From RBG-16-64-43 sp964353865 (GTDB lineage: Bacteria > Chloroflexota > Anaerolineae > Anaerolineales > RBG-16-64-43), in contig CAYGXJ010000127.1 of assembly GCA_964353865.1 (NCBI GenBank), forward strand, positions 7,120-71,119: a DNA stretch of 64,000 nt, given 5' to 3'. Below are positions 7,934-17,405 of this stretch, piece by piece. The notes beneath the pieces are model-generated. The model was not told the DNA's origin. It did not search any database and worked only from the letters and a program-made list of their open reading frames with translations. The position numbers and the translations under genes are program-made. Position 1 is the first letter of the stretch, and every line of letters starts with the position of its first letter.

Positions 7934-9079
7934 TCATTGCGCCTGGCGCCACACGCGGTCGAATTCATCGAGATACAGCCGGGCCAACTCGCGGTCGTGC
8001 AGGATGAGCATGTTCTCATCGTTGACGTTTTCGGCGTTGTAGGAGGAGTTGTACGAGCCGCTGATCACAAGCTCATCGTCGACCAGGATGACTTTGTGGT
8101 GCATATTGCGAGGATTGCCATCCAGACGGACATCCATACCCGCTGCGCGCAAGAGGTCGTACTTGCCGTTGGCATTCGAGCGCACCTGGCTTTCTTCCAT
8201 CACCCCGGCCACCTCGACTCCTTGCCGGGCCTGATGAATGAGGGTGTCGGCGAGGGCCTCCGAAGTGAGCGAGAAGGCCATGAAGCGAATCGAATGCTGT
8301 GCGCCCTCGAGCACCTGCAGCAGGCGCTCGGCGGGCGCATCCTCGGGGGCGAAATACACTTCTACCCACGACGCCCCGAATTCGAGCCGAGGGGCGGGCC
8401 AGCCGCGCGGCGACTCCGGGCCGAACATGTCGTCCTCGAACATCTCATTGAATTCGCGCTGATAGGCCTGGGCCAGTTCGGCGGACTCAATTCGCAGCAG
8501 GTTGTTGTTGTTGCGATAGGTGTCGCTCGTGGTCAGGTTCATCGAGCCGGTCCACACCAGCGCTCCGTCGACCACGACGAACTTGTCGTGCATCAACCCC
8601 TCGCGCCGATCGCCCCGCACGGGGATCCCCGCCTGCTCGAGGTCGCTCAGCGCGCGAGACTGGACATAGGTGCTGTCGACCACCACCCGCACCTTCACTC
8701 CCCGTTCCGTTGCGCGGATCAGGGCGCGCGAGATGGAATACAGGTTGATCTCCAAGCAGGCCACATCGATGGTGAAACGCGCCGCGTCGAGCGAGGCCAC
8801 GATCGGCGTGTCCGCGCCGCCGCGGTAATCGCCGGTGAAATCGTCGGGGGAGGTGAAGAAGACTTGAACCCAGGTGGAGGCGGGCGGAGGGAAGGTCGCG
8901 GTTGAGGAGGTGGGCTCACGCGTCACCAGGCCGGGCACGCCGGGCGCGGTGCACGCGCCCTGTGTCGAGGCCTGCAGCGCACACACCAGAAGCAGAGCCG
9001 CCCCATGAGGCCCATCCAAGCGCCGTCCGCGCTTCCCGATGTGCGGTTGCGGGTGCATCCCCCTGATCATCTCACCCAC
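7934..9079 (-). CDS. Phospholipase D-like protein (two HKD motifs), exported
   Basis: A protein of about 380 residues with two PLD phosphodiesterase motifs. The first is H164-x-K166-x4-D171 in MHDKFVVVD; the second is HHKVILVD near residue 330. Each is followed by the usual GS(M/Y)N. An N-terminal hydrophobic segment (GAALLLVCALQAS) ending near a Cys suggests a signal peptide, perhaps of a lipoprotein. PLD-fold members of this type include nucleases and phospholipases; the NLT and NSSYN tails resemble the Nuc-type nucleases. The start is uncertain: a GTG at 9079, an ATG at 9070 or an ATG at 9058. Confidence 0.85.
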   Translation of the reverse strand: MGEMIRGMHPQPHIGKRGRRLDGPHGAALLLVCALQASTQGACTAPGVPGLVTREPTSSTATFPPPASTWVQVFFTSPDDFTGDYRGGADTPIVASLDAARFTIDVACLEINLYSISRALIRATERGVKVRVVVDSTYVQSRALSDLEQAGIPVRGDRREGLMHDKFVVVDGALVWTGSMNLTTSDTYRNNNNLLRIESAELAQAYQREFNEMFEDDMFGPESPRGWPAPRLEFGASWVEVYFAPEDAPAERLLQVLEGAQHSIRFMAFSLTSEALADTLIHQARQGVEVAGVMEESQVRSNANGKYDLLRAAGMDVRLDGNPRNMHHKVILVDDELVISGSYNSSYNAENVNDENMLILHDRELARLYLDEFDRVWRQAQ

Positions 9080-9085
9080 ACTCGC

Positions 9086-9823
9086 TCATCCGCGCCGGGC
9101 GACAGCCATGATTTCGATCTCATCCAGTTCTATCGGCCGGCGCCCCCAGCGCCCGGCCGTGCCACCCCACAGATGCTGCACCTCGAACCCGCACGCCTCC
9201 AGAACCAAGCGCAGTTCCGAGGGCAGGTAGCCCTTCTCGCGCGCGTGCACCTCGCGGTGGCCGCGCGGGTCTTCGACCGTCATGATGTAAGTCTCGACCA
9301 ATGTCAGCGGGTCGAACCTGCCGAACTCGACGTCATCCTGGGTGAAGTGGCGTATCTTCTGCAGGCCGTTGGGCGCGGTGAGAATGAACGGCGCCCCCGG
9401 CCCGAGCGCGGCGTGAATCATGCGCAGGATGGCCGTGTCGTGCGCGAGAGGGTCGTCGTTCATGCTCAGCAAGCTGAAGGCCCCCTCGCACACGCAGATG
9501 GCCGCCTCGAAAGTGCGCGCGGCCGTATAGCGTGCGGCATCGGCATGCACCCACTCCACCTCCACGCCCGCGTCGCGCGCCGCGCGTGCCGCCTGCTCGA
9601 GCATGCCGTCGGAGATGTCCACACCCGTCAGCCGATAGCCGTGGCGCGCCAGCTCCACCGCGTGCCGCCCGGTGCCGCAGCCGACATCGAGAACCGAGCT
9701 GCCTGGCGGCAAATCGAGTTCCTCAACCAGGAAGTCCACTTCCGTCAGGGTGTCTTTGGTGAATGCGTTCTCCAAATAGCGCGGCGCGTGATAGTCGAAG
9801 AAATCCTGCCAGACATTTCCCAT
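9086..9823 (-). CDS. Class I SAM-dependent methyltransferase
   Basis: A 245-residue Rossmann-fold methyltransferase. Motif I, VLDVGCGTGR, is at residues 44-53, followed by GVDISDGML (motif II acidic residue) and an AAICVCEGAFSLL region. The central part fits the Methyltransf_25/11 families. The substrate cannot be predicted. It is 23 bases from the GlpD stop codon and overlaps or abuts the PLD-like gene start, so it is probably in the same transcription unit. Confidence 0.85.
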   Translation of the reverse strand: MGNVWQDFFDYHAPRYLENAFTKDTLTEVDFLVEELDLPPGSSVLDVGCGTGRHAVELARHGYRLTGVDISDGMLEQAARAARDAGVEVEWVHADAARYTAARTFEAAICVCEGAFSLLSMNDDPLAHDTAILRMIHAALGPGAPFILTAPNGLQKIRHFTQDDVEFGRFDPLTLVETYIMTVEDPRGHREVHAREKGYLPSELRLVLEACGFEVQHLWGGTAGRWGRRPIELDEIEIMAVARRG

Positions 9824-9846
9824 GAAGCTCTCCCTCGTGAGGCAGC

Positions 9847-11457
9847 TTACAAGCTGCCATCCAACAGGGCACGGGCCTCACGCTCTTCACGCGTGCGGCG
9901 CGCCCTATCCCATTTGAGTTCCTTAGCCATGAGTTCGATCGTACGCGGCAGTGCGGCTTGAGCCGCGCGCGTTTCGATGAAGGCCAGCCTCGTTCGGCGG
10001 GCGAGAACGTCCATCGGGGTGAGGGCCATCTCTTCTCTCACGGCCCAGACGACTTCCGCCTCGAGGTGCGGGTGGCCCACTGCCAGGCGGCCTGCCAGCC
10101 CGGCCGCGGCCAGCTCGGCCACGCGCCGCGCGCGCCCGCCGTAAGCCAGATTGAGATGGCGCGCGGTGTCCTCGGCCAGCCCGAATTGGGCAACGAGGCG
10201 CAGCGCCGCCTCAGGCTCGTAGCCCGGAGCGCCCACCATTGGAATCTGGGTCGTCCGGCAGGCGCTGTGGGCTGTCAGCCTGCCCCGCGCGATCGCGTGA
10301 TCCACGGCCTCCTGGGCCATCTTGCGGTAGGTCGTCCATTTGCCGCCGGTAATGGTGATCAGGCCGGCCGGACTTTCGGCGATCACGTGATCGCGCGAGA
10401 GTTTGGCCGTACCGCCAGCCTTGGGGTTGGAGACGAGCGGGCGCAAACCGGACCAAGCGGCCTTGACCTCCGCGCGCGTCACCGGTCGATCGAGGTACAG
10501 CCGCACGTGACGCAGGATGTATTCGATCTCCTCTTCCAGCACCGGCACGTGCTCTGCGAGGGGGGCCGGCGTATCGGTGGTGCCCGCCAGGGTGTGCTCC
10601 ATCCACGGCAAAGTGAACAACACCCGCCCGTCCTCGGTCTTGGGAATGAGCATGCCCAGATCGGGCGGGGCAAAGGCCGCATCCAGGATAATGTGCACGC
10701 CCGAGCTCGTGGTGAGCATGGGCTCGCAGGCGGGGTCATCCATGCGGCGGACGAGGTCGCAGAACGGTCCGGCGGCATTGAGGATGATGCGCGCCTTCGC
10801 AGTCAGGGTGTCGCCGGAGCGACCGTCGCGCAGCTTCACGCCGGTGAGTTGCCCGCCATCCTTGAGCAGGCCGGTCGCCTGCATGTGATTGACGGCCGCC
10901 GCGCCCTGTTCGATAGCGGTCAGCGCCAATTCCACATTCATCCGCGAATCGTCGAACTGTCCGTCGAAGTATGCGACCGAGCCCACCAAACCCTCGGCCC
11001 GCAGCGCGGGATAGCGCTCCAGTGTGCGGCGGCGGGTCATGTAGGTGCTGCGCCCGATGCTGGCGCGGCCAGCGAGCAAATCGTAGAGCATCAGCCCGAC
11101 CCAATAGTAGGGCGCTTCCCACCAGCGCTTGAGCGGTGTCACAAGTTGCAGCGGGCGCGAAAGATGCGGCGCCAGGCGCAAGAGCAGGGCGCGCTCGTGC
11201 AGCGCATCGCGTACCAGGTTGAATTGCCCGCGGTCCAGATGCTTCACGGCTTGCTCGAGGTAACGCACGCCGCCGTGGATAAGTTTGGTGCTGCGCGAAG
11301 AGGTGCCTTCTGAGAAATCCTGCTTCTCGACCAGCGCGGTGCGCAAGCCGCGCGAGGCGGCATCCAGCGCGATTCCGCAGCCGGTCGCCCCCCCGCCGAT
11401 CACCAGGACGTCAAAGGTCTCCCGGCCCAGTCGTTGGATGAGGTGCGTTCGATCCAT
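9847..11457 (-). CDS. glpD: Glycerol-3-phosphate dehydrogenase/oxidase
   Basis: A 536-residue flavoprotein that oxidises sn-glycerol-3-phosphate to dihydroxyacetone phosphate at the membrane, passing electrons to quinone. The FAD-binding GGGATGCG is at residues 21-28, followed by the family signature SRSTKLIHGGVRYLE. The mid-region FTLPWMEHTLAGTTDT and GLRPLV, and the GGKWTTYRKMAQEAVD block, are also typical of GlpD/GlpA. The C-terminal DAO_C domain is present. Full length for the family. No glycerol kinase or GlpF is adjacent in this window. Confidence 0.95.
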   Translation of the reverse strand: MDRTHLIQRLGRETFDVLVIGGGATGCGIALDAASRGLRTALVEKQDFSEGTSSRSTKLIHGGVRYLEQAVKHLDRGQFNLVRDALHERALLLRLAPHLSRPLQLVTPLKRWWEAPYYWVGLMLYDLLAGRASIGRSTYMTRRRTLERYPALRAEGLVGSVAYFDGQFDDSRMNVELALTAIEQGAAAVNHMQATGLLKDGGQLTGVKLRDGRSGDTLTAKARIILNAAGPFCDLVRRMDDPACEPMLTTSSGVHIILDAAFAPPDLGMLIPKTEDGRVLFTLPWMEHTLAGTTDTPAPLAEHVPVLEEEIEYILRHVRLYLDRPVTRAEVKAAWSGLRPLVSNPKAGGTAKLSRDHVIAESPAGLITITGGKWTTYRKMAQEAVDHAIARGRLTAHSACRTTQIPMVGAPGYEPEAALRLVAQFGLAEDTARHLNLAYGGRARRVAELAAAGLAGRLAVGHPHLEAEVVWAVREEMALTPMDVLARRTRLAFIETRAAQAALPRTIELMAKELKWDRARRTREEREARALLDGSL

Positions 11458-11647
11458 TCAGAACCTCCGGACCCTTCGGCCTGTGTCTGAGATGTGAGCG
11501 CCGGCAGGTGGCCGTGCGCAGCGTGCCGGCCAGGGATGCATGTGCGGCGGACGCGCACGTCCACACCCTGAGCATAGCCCACGCCGGCCGCTTGGGCGCG
11601 TGAGATTCTTCCTTGACCCGGGCGATTCTCGCCATGCACGGGCCGAG

Positions 11648-12304
11648 TCAGGCGTGCGACGCCACGAGTTTGCGCAGCGAGGCGTAGCGCGAGAAGAGGT
11701 GCACCCACCACGGCGCGCGCCGACCGAAGAACGAGGCCCGCCGCAGTGCCTCGCGCAGTTCCACGGGGGTGGCGAAGGGCGGGAGAACCAGCCCGGCGCG
11801 GCCCACCTCCCACGCGGCGTGCGCGTCGGTGCCGGCCGTCATTGGCAACCCGCTGCGGAGGGCGAACGCCTGGGCCCGTGCATTATCTGCGGCGAAAATG
11901 CAGCGCGCGTTGAATCCCTCCAGCGCGTCCACGTGCGGCGCGATCGCCTGCAGGTCGTGCAACGCCCAATGTCCGCTGCGCAGCCGGTCAAATGGGTGCG
12001 AGACGCTGATCACCGCCCCCTGGGCGCGCAATCGATCGATGGCCGCATGCGGCGTCAACCCCGGCGGCACTTCCTCGTGAATGAAGTAGGCCAAGAGCTC
12101 ACCCCGGGTCGTGAGAATCTCTTCGCCCGGGATCACATAGTCCGGTTCCCGTTGCGCCAGCTCCAACGCCGCGCGGGCGGAATTGTGGTCGGTGACGGCG
12201 ATGCGCGACATCCCGGCGCGCCGAGCGGCGGCCAGCAGACGATCCGGCGTGAGCAGGCTGTCTTTCGAACGGCGCGTGTGCAGGTGCAGGTCAACCCGCC
12301 ACAT
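11648..12304 (-). CDS. PHP-domain metal-dependent phosphoesterase
   Basis: A 218-residue PHP-family protein. DLHLHT at residues 5-10, with TDHNSA further on, gives the first metal-binding motifs, and HPFD and the ending GTDAHAAWEVG give later ligands. Family members hydrolyse phosphoesters such as nucleoside bisphosphates or act as histidinol-phosphatase-like enzymes. The ATG at 12304 has GGGAG seven bases upstream and overlaps the end of the flippase gene by 14 bases, implying translational coupling. An upstream in-frame start at 12382 would add an atypical tail. Confidence 0.85.
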   Translation of the reverse strand: MWRVDLHLHTRRSKDSLLTPDRLLAAARRAGMSRIAVTDHNSARAALELAQREPDYVIPGEEILTTRGELLAYFIHEEVPPGLTPHAAIDRLRAQGAVISVSHPFDRLRSGHWALHDLQAIAPHVDALEGFNARCIFAADNARAQAFALRSGLPMTAGTDAHAAWEVGRAGLVLPPFATPVELREALRRASFFGRRAPWWVHLFSRYASLRKLVASHA

Positions 12305-13331
12305 GGCCCGCTCCCGCCTGATCATGGACTTTCCACAAGATGGGTGTGGTGGCCCACACACCGAGCCCCAAAGCCATGCCAAACCAGAGCGTGCCCAGGC
12401 GAATGAGTATGGTGGCCGCGCCGGCCAGGCTGGACGGGGGGTGCATTGCCAGCACGAGCAGACCGGTCAGGGTTGCCTCCACAGCGCCCACCCCGCCGGG
12501 CAACGCGGACACAGCGCCTACGACGGTGGAGAAGGCTAAAACGAAGATCGCCAGCATCAGCAGCTGGGGCGAGGGGGCCAGCCCCAGCCCGGCCAAGATG
12601 ATGAAGAAGCCAACGCCCTCCCCCAGCCAGGAGACCGTTCCCAGCCCGACCGCCAGCGCGAGGGGCCGCGGTTTGAACAGACGATAGGATGATTCATAGA
12701 AGGCACGCAGCCCGGCCACACGCGGGCCGAGCACGGGGAGGCGCGAAACCCACCCCAAGACGGCCAACGCGAGAGGGCGGATTTGCGACACCACGATCAG
12801 GCCCAGCACGCCCAGCACGATGGCAAGGAATCCGGGCCAGAACTGAGGGTAGGTGAACACCCCTAGCGCGGAGAGGGCCATGACCGCCAAACCATCACTG
12901 ATGCGCTCAGCGATGACAATCGGCAGCCCGCTGGCGAAGGGCAGCCCGGTCCATTCTGCCAGCCACACCGCCTTGAGGGCCTCGCCCACCTTGCCCGGGG
13001 TGAATGCCAACGGGAAGCCGGCGACGAAAAGGCGCGCACTGCGGGAGGCAGATAGGGTACGAACACCCAGCAAGCGCACATAATAGTGCCACTTGAAGAA
13101 GCGCAGCGTGTAGTTGAAGAGGGTGCAGCCAAGGACCAGCGGGAACAGGCGCCAATCGAATCGAACGAGCGCATTTCGCAATGAAGGCAGATCGGCCCAG
13201 AAGGCGAGGCCGACCATGGCCAGCACCCCCAGGCCCAGCCCGATCATCAAGCGATCGCGCAAGCTGCTCACGCTACCGATTCTTGTCATGTGCGAGGCGC
13301 CACCCGGCGGGCCGCCCGCACGGAGAGTCAT
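12291..13331 (-). CDS. Lysylphosphatidylglycerol synthase-like/UPF0104 membrane protein
   Basis: An integral membrane protein of up to 346 residues with about eight predicted helices. It shows family features of the AglD/LPG-synthase transmembrane region (DUF2156-free UPF0104): TLFNYTLRFFKWHYYVRLLG near the N-terminus, the FPLAFTPGKVGEALK motif, and LPGGVGAVEATLTGLL near the C-terminus. Relatives flip or synthesise lipids. The start may be the ATG at 13289 (MTRIG) rather than 13331; neither has a strong Shine-Dalgarno. It sits between the DUF362 and PHP genes in one probable operon. Confidence 0.85.
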   Translation of the reverse strand: MTLRAGGPPGGASHMTRIGSVSSLRDRLMIGLGLGVLAMVGLAFWADLPSLRNALVRFDWRLFPLVLGCTLFNYTLRFFKWHYYVRLLGVRTLSASRSARLFVAGFPLAFTPGKVGEALKAVWLAEWTGLPFASGLPIVIAERISDGLAVMALSALGVFTYPQFWPGFLAIVLGVLGLIVVSQIRPLALAVLGWVSRLPVLGPRVAGLRAFYESSYRLFKPRPLALAVGLGTVSWLGEGVGFFIILAGLGLAPSPQLLMLAIFVLAFSTVVGAVSALPGGVGAVEATLTGLLVLAMHPPSSLAGAATILIRLGTLWFGMALGLGVWATTPILWKVHDQAGAGHVAG

Positions 13332-13441
13332 TCTTCCGGGCGCTGGCCGTGGGCATGGTCTGGACGGGATTCGCTGAGGACCGGGCGCGCCGGCCCACCG
13401 CCTTCAATCTCCTTCGCGGCCCAGAGGTCTCCTGCAGACGA

Positions 13442-14650
13442 TCAGCGGATGAGAACGCGCCACAAGGCCAACGCCGCGACCACGCCCAGCAGGAGCAGCG
13501 CCGCTCCTGCCTGCACCACGGTCTTGGGTTCCATCCCGGGCATGACCACCTGCCCATCCCCATACGACTGGAACAGCCTGCCCCAGGCGGTTTTGAGCGC
13601 CTCACGCACGCGCCGCCGACCGATAAACGGATACCAGTAGACGTTATGGTAGAAGTTGGAGGCGAAGTAGGCCCACGGCACGAGCGGCGTACGCAGGAGG
13701 AGCGGCTCTGCGAAGTGCAGCCAGCCGTGGTAGATCGCCTTTTGCCCGCGCGAAGCGAACGTGTCCTCCTGGCGGAAGTTCCACGGAGTTTCTTGGGTGA
13801 TGTCGTAGCCGGTGATTCTGATCTGCCGCGGATCACCCACGCCCAGCTCCATTTCGTGTGCGCGGCGGATGAAGCGAATCGTCATCGGGTCGAACCCCTG
13901 CAAGCGGGCCGAGATCGCGTCGATGGCCACCTGGTCGGCCGAGGCGAGCAGGATGTTCTTCTCATGCCAGCGCATGGCGCGCGGCCCCGGTCCATCGCCG
14001 GCAAACGTCCCGTCCATCACGGCAAAGAGGCCCGGGTGGATTTCCTGCTGGATCATCAAGAGGTCGACCAACGTGTCGTGGATGACCGAGTGGGTCCAGT
14101 GCCGCTGACGGTGGAGCAGCCCGCCGAAGGCGTTCTTCATCGCCCCGGTGATCGTGGTGAAAACATGGGTCTTCACCGTGGGCAGGTGTACGATGTTCAT
14201 GCCCACTAGCGCCTTGGGTATGTAGACTCCCTCGCGATAGACTTTGTCGAGCACCAGCAACGGCCGCTTGGGCTCGTAGCGGAACCAGTCAAACTTCTGC
14301 TCGTAAAGGTAAACGCACGGGACGCCGTACTGGTCGGTGACGAACTTGTGCTTGTTGTTCGCCTCGCCGACTTGCGTATCGACAACCACCGTGTCGTTGT
14401 GGATTCCGACCAGGTCGGTGTAGCCAGCATGCCGCAGCCCGCGGATCGCCCCCTCGATTTGCCACGGCGTCGAGGAGCACGCCGGGTACCACGTCTGCCA
14501 CGAGATGTTGATCTTCAGCCCGGTCGGCACGCCGCGCGGCAGCGCCTCGCGCACGCCGGCCATCTCCATGACTCGCTGGATATCCTCCACCACCGTCGCC
14601 GGCGTGGTCTTGAGCACTGCAACCGTGCCTCGGCCTGCGAGATTCCCCAT
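13442..14650 (-). CDS. DUF362 domain protein with C-terminal membrane anchor
   Basis: A 402-residue protein of the DUF362 family. The conserved GLKINISW and the HLPTVKTHVFTTITGAMKNAFGGL block are clear. Many DUF362 proteins carry a 4Fe-4S ferredoxin segment; I see no CxxCxxC cluster here. Instead the last 25 residues form one hydrophobic helix ending in Arg residues, suggesting membrane attachment. The ATG at 14650 with GGAGACGG upstream is chosen over the much longer open frame to 14842. The function of the family is unknown. It diverges from the DJ-1/PfpI gene. Confidence 0.8.
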   Translation of the reverse strand: MGNLAGRGTVAVLKTTPATVVEDIQRVMEMAGVREALPRGVPTGLKINISWQTWYPACSSTPWQIEGAIRGLRHAGYTDLVGIHNDTVVVDTQVGEANNKHKFVTDQYGVPCVYLYEQKFDWFRYEPKRPLLVLDKVYREGVYIPKALVGMNIVHLPTVKTHVFTTITGAMKNAFGGLLHRQRHWTHSVIHDTLVDLLMIQQEIHPGLFAVMDGTFAGDGPGPRAMRWHEKNILLASADQVAIDAISARLQGFDPMTIRFIRRAHEMELGVGDPRQIRITGYDITQETPWNFRQEDTFASRGQKAIYHGWLHFAEPLLLRTPLVPWAYFASNFYHNVYWYPFIGRRRVREALKTAWGRLFQSYGDGQVVMPGMEPKTVVQAGAALLLLGVVAALALWRVLIR

Positions 14651-14840
14651 CGACCGTCTCCACTCACTTGACACGAGATGAATTACAATCGCCTGGCCGT
14701 GCACCACGGCATGCATGGCGGCCGGCTTGGCGATTGTACTCCAGTCGTGAGGCCCGGCTCGCGAATACCGCTCCCGGCGACATCGCCGCCGACGATGATC
14801 CCTGGGCCAGAGGCCGCCCCGCTCGCGGAGGAGATGAAGC

Positions 14841-15368
14841 ATGCGCCTGAAGGGGAAGAAGATCGCCTATCTTGTTGGGCCCGGGTTTGAGGACCTGGAG
14901 TTTTGGGTGCCTCTCATGCGCCTGCAAGAAGAAGGGGCCATCATCACTGCGGTGGGTCTGAACGCCGGCGAGGAGTACATTGGCAAACAGTCGCTGCAGG
15001 CCTGCTCTGATGTGGGCTGCGATGAGGTCACCGCCGATGAGTTCGATGCGGTGGTCATTCCCGGCGGCTGGGCGCCCGACAGACTGCGCCGCTACGACGG
15101 CGTCAAGCGTCTGGTGCGCGACGCCTACCGCAGCGGGAAAGTAATCGGAATGATTTGTCACGCTGGCCTGGTGGGCATCAGCGCCGGCATCGTCAAGGGG
15201 CACGAAGCCACCGGCAGCAATGGCATTCGCGACGACCTGGTCAATGCCGGCGCAATCTGGCGCGACGTGCCTGCGCTGCGCTCGAAGAACCTGGTGTGGG
15301 GTCGCGTGGTCGCGGACCTGCCCGACTTCTGCCGTGAGCTTGTCAACGCACTCAGCGAAGAAGCGTAG
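14841..15368 (+). CDS. DJ-1/PfpI family protein
   Basis: A 175-residue class I glutamine-amidotransferase-like protein. The nucleophile elbow ICHAG places Cys106-His107, and an acidic residue in FEDLE (17-20) completes the usual DJ-1/PfpI arrangement. PfpI-type members are glyoxalases/deglycases, chaperones or peptidases. The ATG at 14841 follows GGAGGAGATGAAGC, a strong Shine-Dalgarno. It is the only plus-strand gene in the first 45 kb, divergent from DUF362 and convergent with the methyltransferase-like gene beyond a terminator at 15403. Confidence 0.9.
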   Translation: MRLKGKKIAYLVGPGFEDLEFWVPLMRLQEEGAIITAVGLNAGEEYIGKQSLQACSDVGCDEVTADEFDAVVIPGGWAPDRLRRYDGVKRLVRDAYRSGKVIGMICHAGLVGISAGIVKGHEATGSNGIRDDLVNAGAIWRDVPALRSKNLVWGRVVADLPDFCRELVNALSEEA

Positions 15369-15402
15369 GACTCTTCGTATCGTACCGTTCGCATGTTGAA
15401 CG

Positions 15403-15426
15403 GGGCTGTCCCAAAAGGGGCAGCCC
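15403..15426. terminator. Bidirectional terminator hairpin between convergent genes
   Basis: A 10-bp stem (GGGCTGTCCC with GGGGCAGCCC, one G-T pair) closes an AAAA loop, 34 bases after the DJ-1 stop and 50 before the end of the minus-strand ICMT-like gene. The T-tract is poor on both sides, so termination strength is uncertain. The position between convergent genes supports the call. Confidence 0.55.
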
Positions 15427-15474
15427 AGTTCCTATTCCTCAAAAGCATGTAGCCTGGATCGCTGCAACAAGCTG

Positions 15475-16197
15475 CTACCAGACTCCAGGCAGCAGCCGAT
15501 AGCGGACTCGCACGGCGTATTCCGTGTATCCCGGCAGCTCGGCCTGGAGCACCTGATCTTCAAGCGCGGTTCGAATGGCAAGCAGTGCCGCGCCGATCAC
15601 GGCTGGCAGAAGAGACCACCATGAGCCAAGAAGGAACGGGCAGGCAAGAAGAAACAGGATGGCGCCCAGGTAGCCGGGGTGGCGCATGTAGAGATACGGG
15701 CCGCGGCTGACAACGGTCTGCCCGCGATCGTGCTGCAGACGCACGACCTGTGCAAAGTACTTGTTGGCGTTCATCGCCCACAGGCTGATCGCCCATCCGA
15801 GAATGAAGACGCCCAAGGCCAACCACATCGACCACGCCGGGAGCGCGGGCGCCCAGGCATGCCGCTGGTCGAGCCCGGCGATGAGCGGCACGACGAGCGC
15901 TGTGACGACGCCATAGAGGCCGAAGACGACGCGGTCCCAGGGTTTCTGGTCCGGGTGGCGGCGCGTCATGCGTTCCGCGAGCAGATCCGGGTCCACAACG
16001 ATCGCAGCGACCACACCGGCCGCGAACATGCCGCCCAGGTAGATCCATGCACCGGGCCAGTCGCTGGTTCCGGCGGGCAGGAAAAGAATGGCCGCAAGGA
16101 TGAGCGTCCCCAGCACTGTCCTGACGATCCATCGCATCGCCGGCTTGGCTGCCGAGTGAACGGCGGCGAGGGGGGGCGTGCTGTCCGAGGTGCTCAT
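15475..16197 (-). CDS. Isoprenylcysteine carboxyl methyltransferase (ICMT)/PEMT-like membrane protein
   Basis: A 240-residue membrane protein with about six helices. The C-terminal half carries the ICMT/NnrU-like signature RGPYLYMRHPGYLG, followed by ELPGYTEYAVRVRYRLLPGVW at the end. Relatives methylate phospholipids or protein/small-molecule carboxyls with SAM, although bacterial substrates are mostly unknown. It is the last gene after the first oligopeptide operon and a 64-residue membrane protein; whether it is cotranscribed is unclear. Family is confident. Confidence 0.85.
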   Translation of the reverse strand: MSTSDSTPPLAAVHSAAKPAMRWIVRTVLGTLILAAILFLPAGTSDWPGAWIYLGGMFAAGVVAAIVVDPDLLAERMTRRHPDQKPWDRVVFGLYGVVTALVVPLIAGLDQRHAWAPALPAWSMWLALGVFILGWAISLWAMNANKYFAQVVRLQHDRGQTVVSRGPYLYMRHPGYLGAILFLLACPFLLGSWWSLLPAVIGAALLAIRTALEDQVLQAELPGYTEYAVRVRYRLLPGVW

Positions 16198-16271
16198 GGT
16201 CTCTGCCTCCTGACAGGAGAATCCCGCGACCGCTGGGCGAATCGGCCTTGCGGCCTCCGGGCCCGGTCCGC

Positions 16272-16466
16272 CTACATCGACGCTCGCAGGAGAAAGCAGA
16301 ACGCGGCCAACCCCAGCCCAAGAATAGAGAGAGTGTAGAGCAGGACCCCCACCCAGTCATCCGGCAAAAGGTGTATGTAGCGAACCAAGCCGATGATTTG
16401 AAACAAACAAGCGGCTGCGAAGAGCAGCGCGGCAATAGTCCACCGGTCCCATCGGCTCTGGTGCAT
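16272..16466 (-). CDS. Small two-helix membrane protein
   Basis: A 64-residue open frame with two hydrophobic segments (about residues 9-28 and 38-60) separated by a short RYIHLLPDDW loop. I recognise no family. It lies 45 bases downstream of the OppC-like permease and 74 bases upstream of the ICMT-like gene, on the same strand. The Shine-Dalgarno is weak. Coherent hydrophobic pattern and position make it likely real, but this is not certain. Confidence 0.5.
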   Translation of the reverse strand: MHQSRWDRWTIAALLFAAACLFQIIGLVRYIHLLPDDWVGVLLYTLSILGLGLAAFCFLLRASM

Positions 16467-16511
16467 CGCTGTATTCGCTGAAGATCAGCCTTCTGCAGCG
16501 GACGATCCCGT

Positions 16512-17405
16512 TCAGCGCGAGCCTCGCAGGCGCGGGTCGATGATGTCGCGGAATGCATCTCCGAGCAGGTTCCATCCCAAGACGAAGAGAAGGATGGCCA
16601 TGCCGGGATAAACCACGATATACGGATACTGCCCCAGCGAGGAGATCCAGTTGCGGGCGAAGCTGATCATCTGGCCCCAGTCGGCATAGCCCACCTCGGC
16701 CCCCAGCCCGAGGAAACTCAGGGCGGCGAAGTTGAGAACGTAGGAGCCGATGTCCATCGAAGCATAGACCAGGGTAGGAAAGATGGCATTCGGCAGGATG
16801 TGCTGGACCAAGATGCGCCGGTCGCTGGCTCCGATCGCCCGCGCCGCCAGGGTGAAATCGCGCTCGCGGACGGAAAGAATGTCGCCGCGGATGAGGCGCG
16901 CATACGAGGGCCAACCGAAGGCGATGAGCGCCGCCATGCCCGCCATCAGCCCCGAGCCCATGCGCCCGCGTAGGACCGAGGCCAGGGTGAGGGCCGCCAG
17001 CAGGAAGGGGAAGGCCTGGACGATTTCCACGATGCGCATCAACACGTCGTCGACGAACCCGCCGTAGTAGGCGGCCAGCGATCCCACAACCAGGCCCAGG
17101 GCCAGCGTGGCGGCGGTGATGATCAGGCCCACGCGAAAGGCAGTGCGTGTACCCCAGATCACTCCGTAGAAGACATCGTACTGGCGTTCAGTGGTGCCGA
17201 AGGGATGCTCTTCATTAGGGGGTTGAGGTTCCGGGCGGTAGCCCTTGTGCGGAATGGCATACGGCTCATCGGTGTTGGCCGGCGGAGCAATGACCGGCGC
17301 CAGAACCGCCACCACAACGAAAGCCGCCACGATCAGCAGGCCGACGAGCGAGGTCGGCCGCGTCACCAGCTGGCGGAAGATGTAGCGCAGCCGCTCGCCG
17401 TTCAT
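16512..17405 (-). CDS. Oligopeptide ABC transporter permease, OppC/DppC type
   Basis: A 297-residue inner-membrane permease with an N-terminal helix (OppC_N) and a BPD_transp_1 domain. The EAA-like cytoplasmic loop is visible around AARAIGASDRRILVQHILPN, which docks on the ATPases. The conserved HPFGTTERQYDVF motif near residue 67 is characteristic of DppC-type proteins. Its start overlaps the stop of the OppB-like gene by 4 bases (ATGA), indicating coupled translation. It imports di- or oligopeptides (or nickel, in some relatives) together with the adjacent A, B, D and F components. Confidence 0.92.
   Translation of the reverse strand: MNGERLRYIFRQLVTRPTSLVGLLIVAAFVVVAVLAPVIAPPANTDEPYAIPHKGYRPEPQPPNEEHPFGTTERQYDVFYGVIWGTRTAFRVGLIITAATLALGLVVGSLAAYYGGFVDDVLMRIVEIVQAFPFLLAALTLASVLRGRMGSGLMAGMAALIAFGWPSYARLIRGDILSVRERDFTLAARAIGASDRRILVQHILPNAIFPTLVYASMDIGSYVLNFAALSFLGLGAEVGYADWGQMISFARNWISSLGQYPYIVVYPGMAILLFVLGWNLLGDAFRDIIDPRLRGSR

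Noticed and set aside
9958..11313. 451-residue plus-strand open frame
   Set aside because: It is antisense to the clearly recognised glpD gene.
14668..14689. TTGACA followed by TACAAT before the DJ-1/PfpI gene
   Set aside because: The two hexamers are only 10 bases apart, far from the 16-18 needed for a sigma-70 promoter.
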